Assembly: GCF_900090195.1 (NCBI RefSeq)
Contig: NZ_LT607803.1
Span: forward strand, 2,852,001-2,916,000
From: Variovorax sp. HW608
GTDB taxonomy: Bacteria; Pseudomonadota; Gammaproteobacteria; Burkholderiales; Burkholderiaceae_C
Reading direction: 5' to 3'
Length of the DNA stretch: 64,000 bases
In this document: positions 56,608 through 64,000 of the stretch, piece after piece
How the letters are laid out: each line of letters begins with the position of its first letter
Numbering within the stretch: position 1 is the first letter of the stretch
Program-made: the position numbers and the translations under genes
Notes under the pieces: generated by a model
Told to the model about the DNA's origin: nothing
The model's database searches: none
What the model saw: only the letters and a program-made list of their open reading frames with translations

Positions 56608-58796
56608 TCACCGATCGCATCCAGGACGGTGCCTCCATGCCAGGCTCCTTCGGAGTCTCCCGCAGGACCTTGCTGTCCGCCAGCCTCGCGGGGACTGGCG
56701 GCCTCCTCATCGGCGTGGGAGTTCTGTCGGCCTCGGAAGCCGACGCGGCGCAGACGGCGGCTGGCGCCCCCTTCACGCCGAATGCATTCGTGCGCATCGA
56801 CCCCGATGGCAGGGTGACGCTCACGATGCCGTACGTCGAGATGGGGCAAGGCACCTACACATCGATCCCGATGCTGATCGCCGAGGAGTTGGAGGTCGAC
56901 CTCACGACGGTACACGTCGAGCATGCGCCGCCAAACGACAAGCTGTACGCCAATCCGCTCCTCGGCTTGCAGGCAACGGGCAATTCCAATGCCATCCGAG
57001 GCGCCTTCGAGCCGATGCGACGTGCCGGGGCAACCGCTCGCGTCATGTTGATCGAGACCGCTGCACAACGCTGGAAAGTCGACGCAGCGACCTGTCGGGC
57101 GGCGCACGGTGAAGTGACGCATGGCCCGAGCGGCAGGAAGGCCAAATACGGTGCGCTGGCTGCCGATGCGGCCAGGCTGCCAGTCCCCGAGAAGGTGGCC
57201 CTGAAGCCGGTAGACGGGTTCAAGTTGATCGGCACACCTGCCAAGCGCCTGGACACTCCGTCCAAGGTGAACGGCACGGCAAAGTTCGGCATTGATGCGT
57301 TGCTCCCCAACATGAAGGTCGCCACGCTGGCGCAATCTCCGGTATTCGGTGGACGCCTGCGCAGCGTCGACGACAGCAAGGCCATGGCCGTCCACGGCGT
57401 GCGGCAGGTCGTGCGACTTCCCGACTGCGTGGCTGTGGTCGCCGACCACATGGGCGCCGCAAAGAAAGGCCTCGCTGCGTTGGTCATCGAATGGGACAAC
57501 GGATCGAACGCCAATCTTTCGACCGCCGACATCGTGGAAGCGATGACGAAAGCATCTGCCGGACCGGCGGCGGTGGCGCGCAGCGAAGGCGACAACGCCA
57601 AGGCCATGCAAGGCGCGGCCACTCGCCTTGAGGCCGTCTATGAGTTGCCCTTCCTCATCCACGCCGCGATGGAACCGATGAACTGCACCGTTCACGTGCG
57701 CCCGGACAGTTGCGAAGTCTGGGTCGGCAGTCAGGTCCTCAGTCGTGCACAAGCGGCGGCTGCGGCCGTCACCGGATTGCCGGTAGAAAAGGTGACGGTG
57801 CACAACCACCTCCTCGGTGGTGGCTTCGGGCGCCGGCTGGAGGTCGATGGCGTCACGCGCGCGGTGCAGATCGCCAAACAGGTCGACGGCCCGGTGAAGG
57901 TCGTGTGGACGCGTGAAGAAGACGTCCAGCACGACATGTATCGACCGTACTTCTACGACCGTGTCGCCGCCGGTCTTGATGCACAAGGACGCCCGGTGGC
58001 CTGGAGCCATCGCATCACGGGTTCTTCCATCGTCAAGCGCTGGGCACCGCCGCTCTTCAGCAAAGGCCTTGATCCGGAGACGGTGGACGGCGCGGTCCAC
58101 CCGCCCTACGACTTGCCGAACATCCTGGTTGAATACGTCAACCACGAACCGCCGATCCCCACCGCGTTCTGGCGCGGCGTGGGTCCTGCGCACAACGTTT
58201 TCGTCGTCGAAAGCTTTGTCGACGAGATGGCTGCGGCGGCAAAACAAGACCCGGTCGTCTATCGAAGCTCGCTGCTTGGAGACAATCCGCGGGCCAAGGC
58301 GGCGATTCAACTCGCGGCCGAGAAAGCCGGCTGGGGATCGCCACTGCCAGCCGGCCAGGCTCGCGGCGTATCCCTGCAATTCGCGTTCGACAGCTACCTT
58401 GCTGTGGTGGCCGAAGTGGACGTCTCCAAGGACGGCGACGTGGCGGTGAAACGCGTGGTCTGCGCCATCGATACCGGCGTTGTGGTCAACCCCGACACGG
58501 TGCAGGCGCAATTGCAAAGTGCCGTCATCTTCGGCATCTCGGCTGCTCTGTATGGGCAGGCAACCTTGAAGAACGGGCGCATCGAGCAATCAAACTTCCA
58601 CGACTATCGCGTGCTGCGCATCAACGAGGCGCCGGTGGTCGACACATTCATCGTCAAAAGCACGGCGGCACCGGGCGGCATCGGAGAGGCGGGGACCGCC
58701 GCGATTTTCCCTGCGATCACCAATGCGATCTTCGCGGCGACGGGTCGGCGCATCCGCAAGCTGCCCGTCGATTCCGACTCGCTCAAGCGCGCCTGA
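56604..58796 (+). CDS. Molybdopterin-binding subunit of molybdenum hydroxylase (IorB-like)
   Basis: A 730-residue single-polypeptide large subunit of the xanthine oxidase family. A twin-arginine signal (R20-R21 in SRRTLLSASLAG) directs export, as is usual for IorB and aldehyde dehydrogenases of this type. Molybdopterin-site motifs include MPYVEMGQGTYTSIPMLIAEEL, HNHLLGGGFGRRLEVDG and the active-site glutamate in GGIGEAGTAAIFPA. The substrate, such as an N-heterocycle or an aldehyde, cannot be told. No FAD subunit is present, which fits the periplasmic two-subunit type using a cytochrome acceptor. Confidence 0.92.
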   Translation: MITDRIQDGASMPGSFGVSRRTLLSASLAGTGGLLIGVGVLSASEADAAQTAAGAPFTPNAFVRIDPDGRVTLTMPYVEMGQGTYTSIPMLIAEELEVDLTTVHVEHAPPNDKLYANPLLGLQATGNSNAIRGAFEPMRRAGATARVMLIETAAQRWKVDAATCRAAHGEVTHGPSGRKAKYGALAADAARLPVPEKVALKPVDGFKLIGTPAKRLDTPSKVNGTAKFGIDALLPNMKVATLAQSPVFGGRLRSVDDSKAMAVHGVRQVVRLPDCVAVVADHMGAAKKGLAALVIEWDNGSNANLSTADIVEAMTKASAGPAAVARSEGDNAKAMQGAATRLEAVYELPFLIHAAMEPMNCTVHVRPDSCEVWVGSQVLSRAQAAAAAVTGLPVEKVTVHNHLLGGGFGRRLEVDGVTRAVQIAKQVDGPVKVVWTREEDVQHDMYRPYFYDRVAAGLDAQGRPVAWSHRITGSSIVKRWAPPLFSKGLDPETVDGAVHPPYDLPNILVEYVNHEPPIPTAFWRGVGPAHNVFVVESFVDEMAAAAKQDPVVYRSSLLGDNPRAKAAIQLAAEKAGWGSPLPAGQARGVSLQFAFDSYLAVVAEVDVSKDGDVAVKRVVCAIDTGVVVNPDTVQAQLQSAVIFGISAALYGQATLKNGRIEQSNFHDYRVLRINEAPVVDTFIVKSTAAPGGIGEAGTAAIFPAITNAIFAATGRRIRKLPVDSDSLKRA

Positions 58797-58806
58797 CGCT
58801 GGAGGA

Positions 58807-60194
58807 TCAACGCGCAGGTGGGCTTTCTTCCCACCTCCCCCGAGCGCGAGAAACACGTTGACCTGGTCCGACGCCAGCTTGCTGTCGGCTGCGGCAACGG
58901 ACTGCTCGACGACGGTGAGCGTGCGCGTCGCATCGAGCACCGGCAGATAGCCCAGCCTGCCGAGCGCGAACAACTGTTGCGTATCGTCGGCCGCGCGGCT
59001 TTCCTTCTCGCGAGCCGCTTCGAGCAATGCACGCCGCTCCAGGTCGCGGGCATAGGTCTCCAGGGCGCTCTCCGTCTCCTTCAGCGCATTCAGCACGGTG
59101 CCATCGAAGTGGGCAAAAGCGATTTGCTGCTCCGCATCAGCCGCGCGAATGCGAGCCTGGATGCGGGACCGATCGGGAAACTGCCAGCTGATCAGCGGCC
59201 CGAGCGAGAACTTCAAAGTGTCGGCATCGAGGAAGTTCTTATTGAGTCCGACCGAGCCGATCGATGCACCCAGCGTGACCTTCGGGTAGAGCCGTGGCGA
59301 CGCCGATGCGGGCGGTCGCCGAATGCAGTTCGAACTCGCTGCGCCGGATGTCGGGGCGACGACGCAGGAGGCTGGCACCGTCGCGGACAGGAATCGGACG
59401 CGCCAACTGCGGTTCCTGATCGCAGGACTGGACTGCGTGCGGGAAGTCTTCGGGCGCATGTCCGGTCAGCACCGCCAGTCGGTAGAGCGCCACTCGCTTC
59501 TGCGCATTCGATGCGCGAGTGGTGTCCAGCGTGCTCCCGCGGCCCGCGCGGACCAGTGCCCGGGTGAGCTCCGTGCTCTTCTCCAGCAGCGCCACCGAAC
59601 GCTGCGCCACGGCGATCTCGCGCCCGCACGAGCAGACATCGAGATAGGCGCGGGTGGTTTCCGCGACCACCGTCACCCTGGTCGCGTCGTAGGCGGCGCG
59701 CGCGGCACCCGTGTCGGCGTCCGCCGATTCGATGGTTCGCGAGATCTGGCCGAACAGATCGACCTGGTAGGCGATGCCGGCCCCAAGGCCGTAGACGAAA
59801 TTGTTCGAGAGCGCCTTGCCGGGCCTGAGTTCCTCCTCTGCCGATCGGCGCGAATAGGTGGTCGTAGCCTGCAGGCTGGTGGTCGGATTGCGCGCGGCGT
59901 CGGCATAGTCCTGCCCCGCGAGGGCGCGTTCGATGTTTCCCGCCGCGGCGCGCAGATCGGTGTTGGCCGCCAAGGCTTGCTGCACCAGGTCGTCGAGGGC
60001 GGGGCTATCGTAGAGGCGCCACCAGTCGGCCGGGACGGGTTCGGGATCGAAGACTGGATTGCTTGCGCCAAGGAATGGGGCCCATTCGAGGCTTGGCTGT
60101 TGACCGCCGAGTCCGCAGGCCGTTCGTAGTTGGGCCCCACGGCGGTACAGGCCGCGAGCATCGCGGCAACAAAGAGCATGAGAAGCCGCGCCAT
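58807..60194 (-). pseudogene. NodT-family RND outer-membrane factor, frameshifted
   Basis: The start at 60194 gives a lipoprotein signal (MARLLMLFVAAMLAAC) and TAVGPNYERP, the standard opening of NodT-type outer-membrane factors. The reading frame then shifts near 60100 (before SLEWAPFLG), again near 59290 (between GVATA and LYPKVTLGAS), and again near 58840 in a G-rich run before WEESPPAR. The joined protein would span the whole family (DWWRLYDSPALDDLVQQALAAN, then IESADADTGAARAAYD, then ADSKLASDQVNVFLALGGG). With three shifts it is either decayed or affected by sequencing errors. It is preceded by the truncated HlyD gene of the same operon. Confidence 0.8.
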
Positions 60195-60400
60195 CACCGA
60201 ACTCCCTGCGCCACGGTTGAGGCGGCGCCGTTCGGCGCCTCGACCACTTCGACGGTCGCCGTTCGCCCCATGATCAGCCTCGTGTCCGGAGGCACATGGT
60301 CCAGTTGCACCCGCACCGGAATGCGCTGTGCGAGCCGCACCCAATTGAAGGTCGGATTCACGTTGGCGAGCAGGTTCGTGCTGCCGCTCCTCGGCGCTCA
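60194..60400 (-). pseudogene. C-terminal remnant of a HlyD/AaeA-type membrane fusion protein
   Basis: Immediately upstream of the outer-membrane factor, and overlapping its start (TGATG), the minus strand encodes NLLANVNPTFNWVRLAQRIP, then VRVQLDHVPPDTRLIMGRT and ATVEVVEAPNG. This is the conserved C-terminal region of AaeA/EmrA-type adaptors that export aromatic acids. Only about the last 65 codons remain, because the IS21-type element begins at about 60408. An efflux operon was therefore truncated by transposition. Confidence 0.75.
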
Positions 60401-60407
60401 CGTTTTC

Positions 60408-60439
60408 TGACCCACTTGCGCTCACCCGAAGCTGACCCA
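60408..60439. repeat. Terminal repeats at the end of the IS21-family element
   Basis: TGACCCA occurs at 60408-60414 and again at 60433-60439, 25 bp apart. IS21-family ends begin with TG and carry several short repeated transposase-binding sites, so this marks the left boundary of the element at about 60408. The other end was not recognised inside the window. Confidence 0.6.
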
Positions 60440-60554
60440 GCGAGTGCGCAGGTGTTTGTGATTGCGCGGTGGTCGAGTGGGGATGGGCGAAGGCGATGGT
60501 GTCGTGCGCGGCGCAGGAACCATGGCAGCGCGGTGGGCTGACGACGCGGCAGGC

Positions 60555-61361
60555 TCACTGAGCCCTTGGCTGGGGCTTGTGGTCGGCCTTGGGGGTTGGT
60601 GAGGGTGGCGCATCGGGCGCGGCGGCGGCGCGCAGGGACGGCCCGGTGATGCGGATGGTGATGCAGTGGTGCTGCAGTCGGTCCAGCAGCGCATCGACCA
60701 AGGGCTTGTTGTCGAACAAGCCATACCACGCGGGGTAGTCAAGGTTGGTCGTCAGAATGGTGCTCACGCGCCCGTAGCGCTGGTCCATGAGTCGGAAGAA
60801 TGCGTTGACCTGTTCGCTTTTCAGGTTCAGATAGCCGAGCTCGTCAATTACCAGAGGCTGAGTGCGACTGAGTGCCGTGAGCAGCTTCGTCGTGGAGCGA
60901 TCGGCCAGCGAGGCGTACAGCTCGTCGAACAGCGTCTGCGCGTTGTAGAAGCGCCCGCGCCAGCCGTTCACGCAGGCCTGGCGCAGCAGGGCCAGCGCGA
61001 TGCCCGTTTTGCCCGTACCGGTCCCGCCGATCAGAACCAGGTTCTCGGCGCGTCGCACGAAGTCCAGGCCGGCCAGACCCTGGATCTGCGCCTTGTTCAC
61101 GCCGGGCTGCTGTTTGAAGGGGAAGGTGTCGATGGTCCACTGCCAGGGTAGGTGCGCCCGGGTCAGCCGATTGACCATGGCGCGCTCACGCTGGAACGAG
61201 GCCTGCTCGGCGAGCAGGCGCTGCACGAGTTCGGCCGCCGGCGCGCCATCGCGCTCGGCGCGCTCGAGCTCGGCGTCGAGGACGCGCTCCATGCCCTTGA
61301 AGTTCAACTCGTGCAGCAGCGCGTGCAGCTGCTCACGCGTCGTCAGGGGTGTCGTCTTGGC
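60555..61361 (-). CDS. istB: IS21 helper ATPase IstB
   Basis: A 268-residue AAA+ protein. Walker A is LIGGTGTGKTGIAL, Walker B is LVIDELGYLNL, and VSTILTTNLDYPAW supplies sensor 1. The N-terminal helical domain is typical of IstB. In IS21, IstB binds target DNA and activates the IstA integrase. The start at 61361 (MAKTTPLTTREQL) overlaps the istA stop by 29 bases. The C-terminal tail (SPTPKADHKPQPRAQ) is short and basic. Confidence 0.93.
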   Translation of the reverse strand, partial: AKTTPLTTREQLHALLHELNFKGMERVLDAELERAERDGAPAAELVQRLLAEQASFQRERAMVNRLTRAHLPWQWTIDTFPFKQQPGVNKAQIQGLAGLDFVRRAENLVLIGGTGTGKTGIALALLRQACVNGWRGRFYNAQTLFDELYASLADRSTTKLLTALSRTQPLVIDELGYLNLKSEQVNAFFRLMDQRYGRVSTILTTNLDYPAWYGLFDNKPLVDALLDRLQHHCITIRITGPSLRAAAAPDAPPSPTPKADHKPQPRAQ

Positions 61362-62739
61362 CATCGTCATCGAGCGCGAAGAAGTCGCCCGCCACATGCC
61401 GCAGCACCAGGGTCTCCAGCCGACTCAGATCGAACAGGCCGTACTTCAGCGCCTGCTCCACCGCGGCCAGGAAGGGCTGCGGTGGATAGGAGCGCTTGAG
61501 CTGCAGCAGCCGGTTCAGGGCGCGCGTGCCGCGACCGTGCAGGTGCGTGCCGAGCGCGGCGACGTATCGATCCAGCGTGGGGTGCTCGCCGCACAGCAGC
61601 TGTGCGTGCAGTGCGGGCTGACGCGGCGCGCGCCGTGGCACCGTGTGATGCCCAGGCAGCGTGTGGCGCGCATCGCGCACGCCGACCAACCGAGGATGGC
61701 TCGCCACCGGCACCCGGCGGTAGTGGATCTCGATTCGAGCATAGTGCTTGTAGATGGTCACCGTCTTGCCCACCAGACGCTCGGGGACCGAGTAGCGGTT
61801 GGTGTCCACGCTGACGAAGCCGTACAGGTCCACCACGCGATCGAACACGTCGTACACCGCCGGGACCACCGCCGGCAAGCTGCGCAGATGGGGCTTCTCC
61901 ATCACGTACGCCGCCTCGGGCGACATGCCCAGGCTTCGCTTGGGTTTGGCGTTGGCCACCTCGATGCACCAGCGCAGCGCCTGCGCGTTCAGGTCATCGA
62001 AGGAGGCGAAGCTGCGCCCGGGCAGGAAGTTGGATTCCACCCACCTGAAGGGCCGTTCGATCCGGGATTTTCGATTGGGATCATTGATGCGGTGGGCGAG
62101 GAACTTGAAGCCCAGGCTGTGCGCGAAGGCCGCCATCTCGGGCGCGATCACGGCGTGCGCCCCGCAGCCACCGGCCAGCACGACACTCGTGTTGTCGATC
62201 ACGCAGCGCCCACACGTGCCGTCCATGAACTGCGCGGCCAGCAGCAGGAAGTGCTTGGCCTCGAAGCGTGTGAAGGCGGGGTAGTACTGGACCAACAGAC
62301 GGCGCGAATACGCCAGCGTCAACCCTGCACACTGCGCCTTGATTTTCTTGCCGGCGACCTCGACCCGGTGCGGCGAGGTGTCGTGCTGCATCTCCTGGCC
62401 CGGCTCGAAGTGGTACTCGCCCGAGCGCTTGGGCGGCTCGCGCAGCTCGGCCTGGCGCACCCAGCGCGTGAGTGTGCTGTAGGGCAATTGTTGGTCGTGC
62501 TCTTCGGCCAGGATCTGGCCCATGCGCACGGCGTTGCCATCGGCGCGCGCATAGACCTGCGCAAGCCGCTGGCGCATCGCCTCGTTCACCGCACCGACGC
62601 GCGCGGCCCGCACCGCCGGCTCGCGCAGGATGCGCCGCACGGTGTTACGCGACAGCCCCAGCAGCCTGGCTGTCTCGCGCAGTCCCGTGCCCTGCTGCTG
62701 CAGCGTGAGCACGGCGTTGCGCATCTCGATCGGCGTCAT
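61333..62739 (-). CDS. istA: IS21 transposase IstA
   Basis: A 468-residue DDE transposase. An N-terminal HTH (MTPIEMRNAVLTLQQQ, then LLGLSRNTVRRIL) precedes the rve core. The acidic residues are D in MQHDTSPH, D in CVIDNTSV and E in SRIERPFRWV. A Mu-type C-terminal domain with FVSVDTNRYSVPERLVGKTV follows. It catalyses cut-out-paste-in transposition with IstB. The ATG at 62739 is preferred as it begins directly at the HTH; the ParB-like gene extends 95 bp into it. Confidence 0.93.
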   Translation of the reverse strand: MTPIEMRNAVLTLQQQGTGLRETARLLGLSRNTVRRILREPAVRAARVGAVNEAMRQRLAQVYARADGNAVRMGQILAEEHDQQLPYSTLTRWVRQAELREPPKRSGEYHFEPGQEMQHDTSPHRVEVAGKKIKAQCAGLTLAYSRRLLVQYYPAFTRFEAKHFLLLAAQFMDGTCGRCVIDNTSVVLAGGCGAHAVIAPEMAAFAHSLGFKFLAHRINDPNRKSRIERPFRWVESNFLPGRSFASFDDLNAQALRWCIEVANAKPKRSLGMSPEAAYVMEKPHLRSLPAVVPAVYDVFDRVVDLYGFVSVDTNRYSVPERLVGKTVTIYKHYARIEIHYRRVPVASHPRLVGVRDARHTLPGHHTVPRRAPRQPALHAQLLCGEHPTLDRYVAALGTHLHGRGTRALNRLLQLKRSYPPQPFLAAVEQALKYGLFDLSRLETLVLRHVAGDFFALDDDGQDDTPDDA

Positions 62740-63607
62740 CGCACAACCTCCCCACTTCGCCCGCCACCCCGGGCAACGCGGCTCGCACGCGGCCACACGC
62801 ACGCGCAATCGGCGTGGCCACCGGCGTGCTCAGTCGCTCGAGCCGCCGGTGCACGCGCTCCAGCAGCGCGCGCAAATGGCCAAGATCGCCCACCACGTCG
62901 CGCTCGGGCCCCTCGCGCAGCTGCTGTGCATCGCGATCGAGCTCGCGCTGGTTCAAGGTGTGGATGAACAGGTGCGGATGCTCGACCATGCGTTCGCGCT
63001 GCTCACGCTGCGCGCCCTGGTAATGGTCGAACCAGGTGCGCAGCTCGCGCGTGGACAGCATGTGCGCCTCCAGGCTCGCCAGCAGCCGGTTCGCGTGATC
63101 GCGGTTGGCGCGCGCCAACGGCGCGAACACGCGCGTGGCCGCCCAGCTCGATACCTGCGCACTGCGTACCGCCGCCAGCAGCGCCTCGGGCAGTTCGCCC
63201 AGCAGCACCAGGCGCCGCTGCACCCAGCTCACGTCGCGTGCGCACTGACGGGCTGCGTCGCGCAGCTTCAATCCGTGCGCATCGATCAGCTCGCGCAGCA
63301 GCAGCGCTTCCTCGATGGGGGTGAACTGGCGTGAGCCCGAGCGCGCCAGTACTTGCGTCAGCGCCTGGCCCACCGGGCAGCTCCAGCACTGCACCTGCGC
63401 GGTGTCGCGTCCCAGTCGCCGAAGCGCAGCCACGCGCCGGTAGCCGTCGATGAGTACCAGGCTCGCGGCCTCGGGATCGCCCGCGGCCACGCACTCCACC
63501 AACTGACCGCACTCCTGGATCGAATTGGCCAGCCGCTGCACCGCCGGCGCGTCGTTGATGCGCATCGCCGCAAAGCGCAGCTCCAGACGGTGCAGATCCA
63601 GCTCCAT
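62645..63607 (-). CDS. ParB/Spo0J N-domain protein carried by the IS21-type element
   Basis: A 320-residue protein. Its N-terminal part resembles the ParB N-domain: AVQRLANSIQECGQLVE followed by LVLIDGYRRVAALRRLG, where the usual GERRxRA box is replaced by DGYRRVAAL. A helical region with FTPIEEALLLRELIDAHGLKL and an HTH (DAARQCARDVSWVQRRLVLL) follows, as in ParB DNA-binding cores. The C-terminus runs into istA in another frame. ParB proteins use CTP to spread on DNA around parS sites; whether this one retains that is unknown. Similar genes sit next to some IS21 transposases in Burkholderiales, from memory only. Confidence 0.75.
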   Translation of the reverse strand: MELDLHRLELRFAAMRINDAPAVQRLANSIQECGQLVECVAAGDPEAASLVLIDGYRRVAALRRLGRDTAQVQCWSCPVGQALTQVLARSGSRQFTPIEEALLLRELIDAHGLKLRDAARQCARDVSWVQRRLVLLGELPEALLAAVRSAQVSSWAATRVFAPLARANRDHANRLLASLEAHMLSTRELRTWFDHYQGAQREQRERMVEHPHLFIHTLNQRELDRDAQQLREGPERDVVGDLGHLRALLERVHRRLERLSTPVATPIARACGRVRAALPGVAGEVGRLCDDADRDAQRRAHAAAAGHGTARDSQAAGAVA

Positions 63608-63665
63608 CGCAGGGTCCTCGCACCTCGTCTACGGGGTCGCGCCAGGTGCGCCGCCATCCGGGTTC

Positions 63666-64000
63666 TCAGGGTGATGGGCCATAAGGTGCTCCTCGGCGAC
63701 TCCAATCCGCAGACTGTTGGGGCGTTCGAGCGCGACGCAGGAAGTCGTGCCGAACCTCGCTGTGGCCGGTGCGCGCACACCAGCAGCAATGCCATTGCCG
63801 CCGCGGTGCTTCGCCATCCGTGCCCTGTGCCACTTCATTCAACTTCGCCGCCAGTACATCACCGCCATCCACCGCCTGGGAAGACTGATGCGTCACGGTA
63901 TTTGGTGGTGATGATGGCGGTGGCTGCTGCTGCTGCTGCTGCTGCGGCGGCGGCGGCGGCGGCGGCGGCCATCGCCGCCGCTGTCGATAGCGGCGCGCGC
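63666..64000 (-). CDS. Possible 3' part of an unrecognised gene
   Basis: A minus-strand frame is open from the window edge to a stop at 63666. It reads a poly-Pro/poly-Gln stretch produced by the triplet repeat, then HQSSQAVDGGDVLAAKLNEV and AQGTDGEAPRRQWHCCWC. No family is recognised, and a shorter overlapping frame (63629-63838) is equally possible. It may be a short orphan or non-coding. Confidence is low. Confidence 0.25.
   Translation of the reverse strand, partial: ARRYRQRRRWPPPPPPPPQQQQQQQPPPSSPPNTVTHQSSQAVDGGDVLAAKLNEVAQGTDGEAPRRQWHCCWCARTGHSEVRHDFLRRARTPQQSADWSRRGAPYGPSP
63923..63967. repeat. Triplet microsatellite (GCT)7(GCG)8
   Basis: Seven GCT triplets (63923-63943) followed by eight GCG triplets (63944-63967) form an uninterrupted 45-bp run. 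In the minus strand one frame reads poly-Gln/poly-Pro and another poly-Ala. Such runs are slippage-prone and rare in bacteria. Confidence 0.85.

Larger units (their letters stand above)
60408..63607 (-). mobile_element. IS21-family element with istA, istB and an accessory ParB-like gene
   Basis: The element contains, in minus-strand order, a ParB-like gene (63607-62645), istA (62739-61333) and istB (61361-60555), each overlapping the next. Its left end is marked by TGACCCA repeats at 60408, where it truncates an efflux gene. The right end was not found and may lie beyond 63.6 kb or outside the window. Most IS21 elements carry only istA and istB, so the additional gene is notable. Confidence 0.75.

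Overview
The window looks like a chromosomal segment of a high-GC betaproteobacterium in the order Burkholderiales. Family Comamonadaceae, and a Variovorax-like organism, is my best guess. The evidence is the GC-rich codon use, a PHA phasin next to a TetR regulator, a PHB-depolymerase-like esterase, CoaX-type pantothenate kinase, a free-standing acyl-CoA-binding protein, and numerous glutathione, efflux and aromatic-type catabolic genes. No rRNA, tRNA or CRISPR array was recognised.

Left edge (1-4.5 kb): a truncated IS1634-type transposase runs off the window. It is followed by an IS110-family element whose leader folds into a strongly paired RNA, a bridge-RNA candidate, and by a lower-GC gene related to surface-polysaccharide synthesis. 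Region 4.7-15.1 kb is chromosomal: a PHA phasin, a TetR regulator, a TPR protein, then a six-gene arn operon (arnT-arnB-arnC-formyltransferase-decarboxylase-arnD). That operon would place 4-amino-4-deoxy-L-arabinose on lipid A. ArnA is split into two genes and no ArnE/F flippase is present. An O-antigen ligase faces the operon.

Region 15-34 kb is mostly housekeeping and peripheral metabolism: acyl-CoA-binding protein, a molybdopterin oxidoreductase coupled to a lipoprotein aminopeptidase, an orphan ABC binding protein, an ArgE-like deacetylase with DUF445, a GlpQ-like phosphodiesterase, a translationally coupled M20/M14-like pair, coaX, a BON-LysM protein, rhodanese, an esterase, a long Gln/Ala-repeat FecR-type protein, glutathione reductase and AMP nucleosidase. 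Region 34.3-37.9 kb is a small oxidative/detoxification locus: an ArsR-type regulator divergent from a P450, plus a flavin-binding protein and a glutathione S-transferase.

Region 37.9-42 kb is a mosaic. A LysR gene is cut after about nine codons. It is followed by a pair of 15-bp direct repeats, a protease-less Lon-like AAA+ ATPase, a frameshifted tonB with the last codons of exbD, and a SulP fragment. Normal chromosome resumes with a GNAT operon, ChaC, LysR and MaoC genes, a 48-codon piece carrying a histidine-kinase H-box, a periplasmic thioredoxin, and an EmrAB-type efflux pair.

Region 49-58.8 kb looks catabolic: a GlxA-type regulator, thiolase, enoyl-CoA hydratase, two alpha/beta hydrolases (one fused to a SnoaL-like domain), a flavin reductase, and a two-subunit IorAB-type molybdenum hydroxylase. 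The right edge holds a decayed efflux operon (frameshifted outer-membrane factor and a truncated HlyD protein) cut by an IS21-family element. This element carries istA, istB and an extra overlapping ParB-like gene. Mobile DNA therefore bounds both ends of the window.
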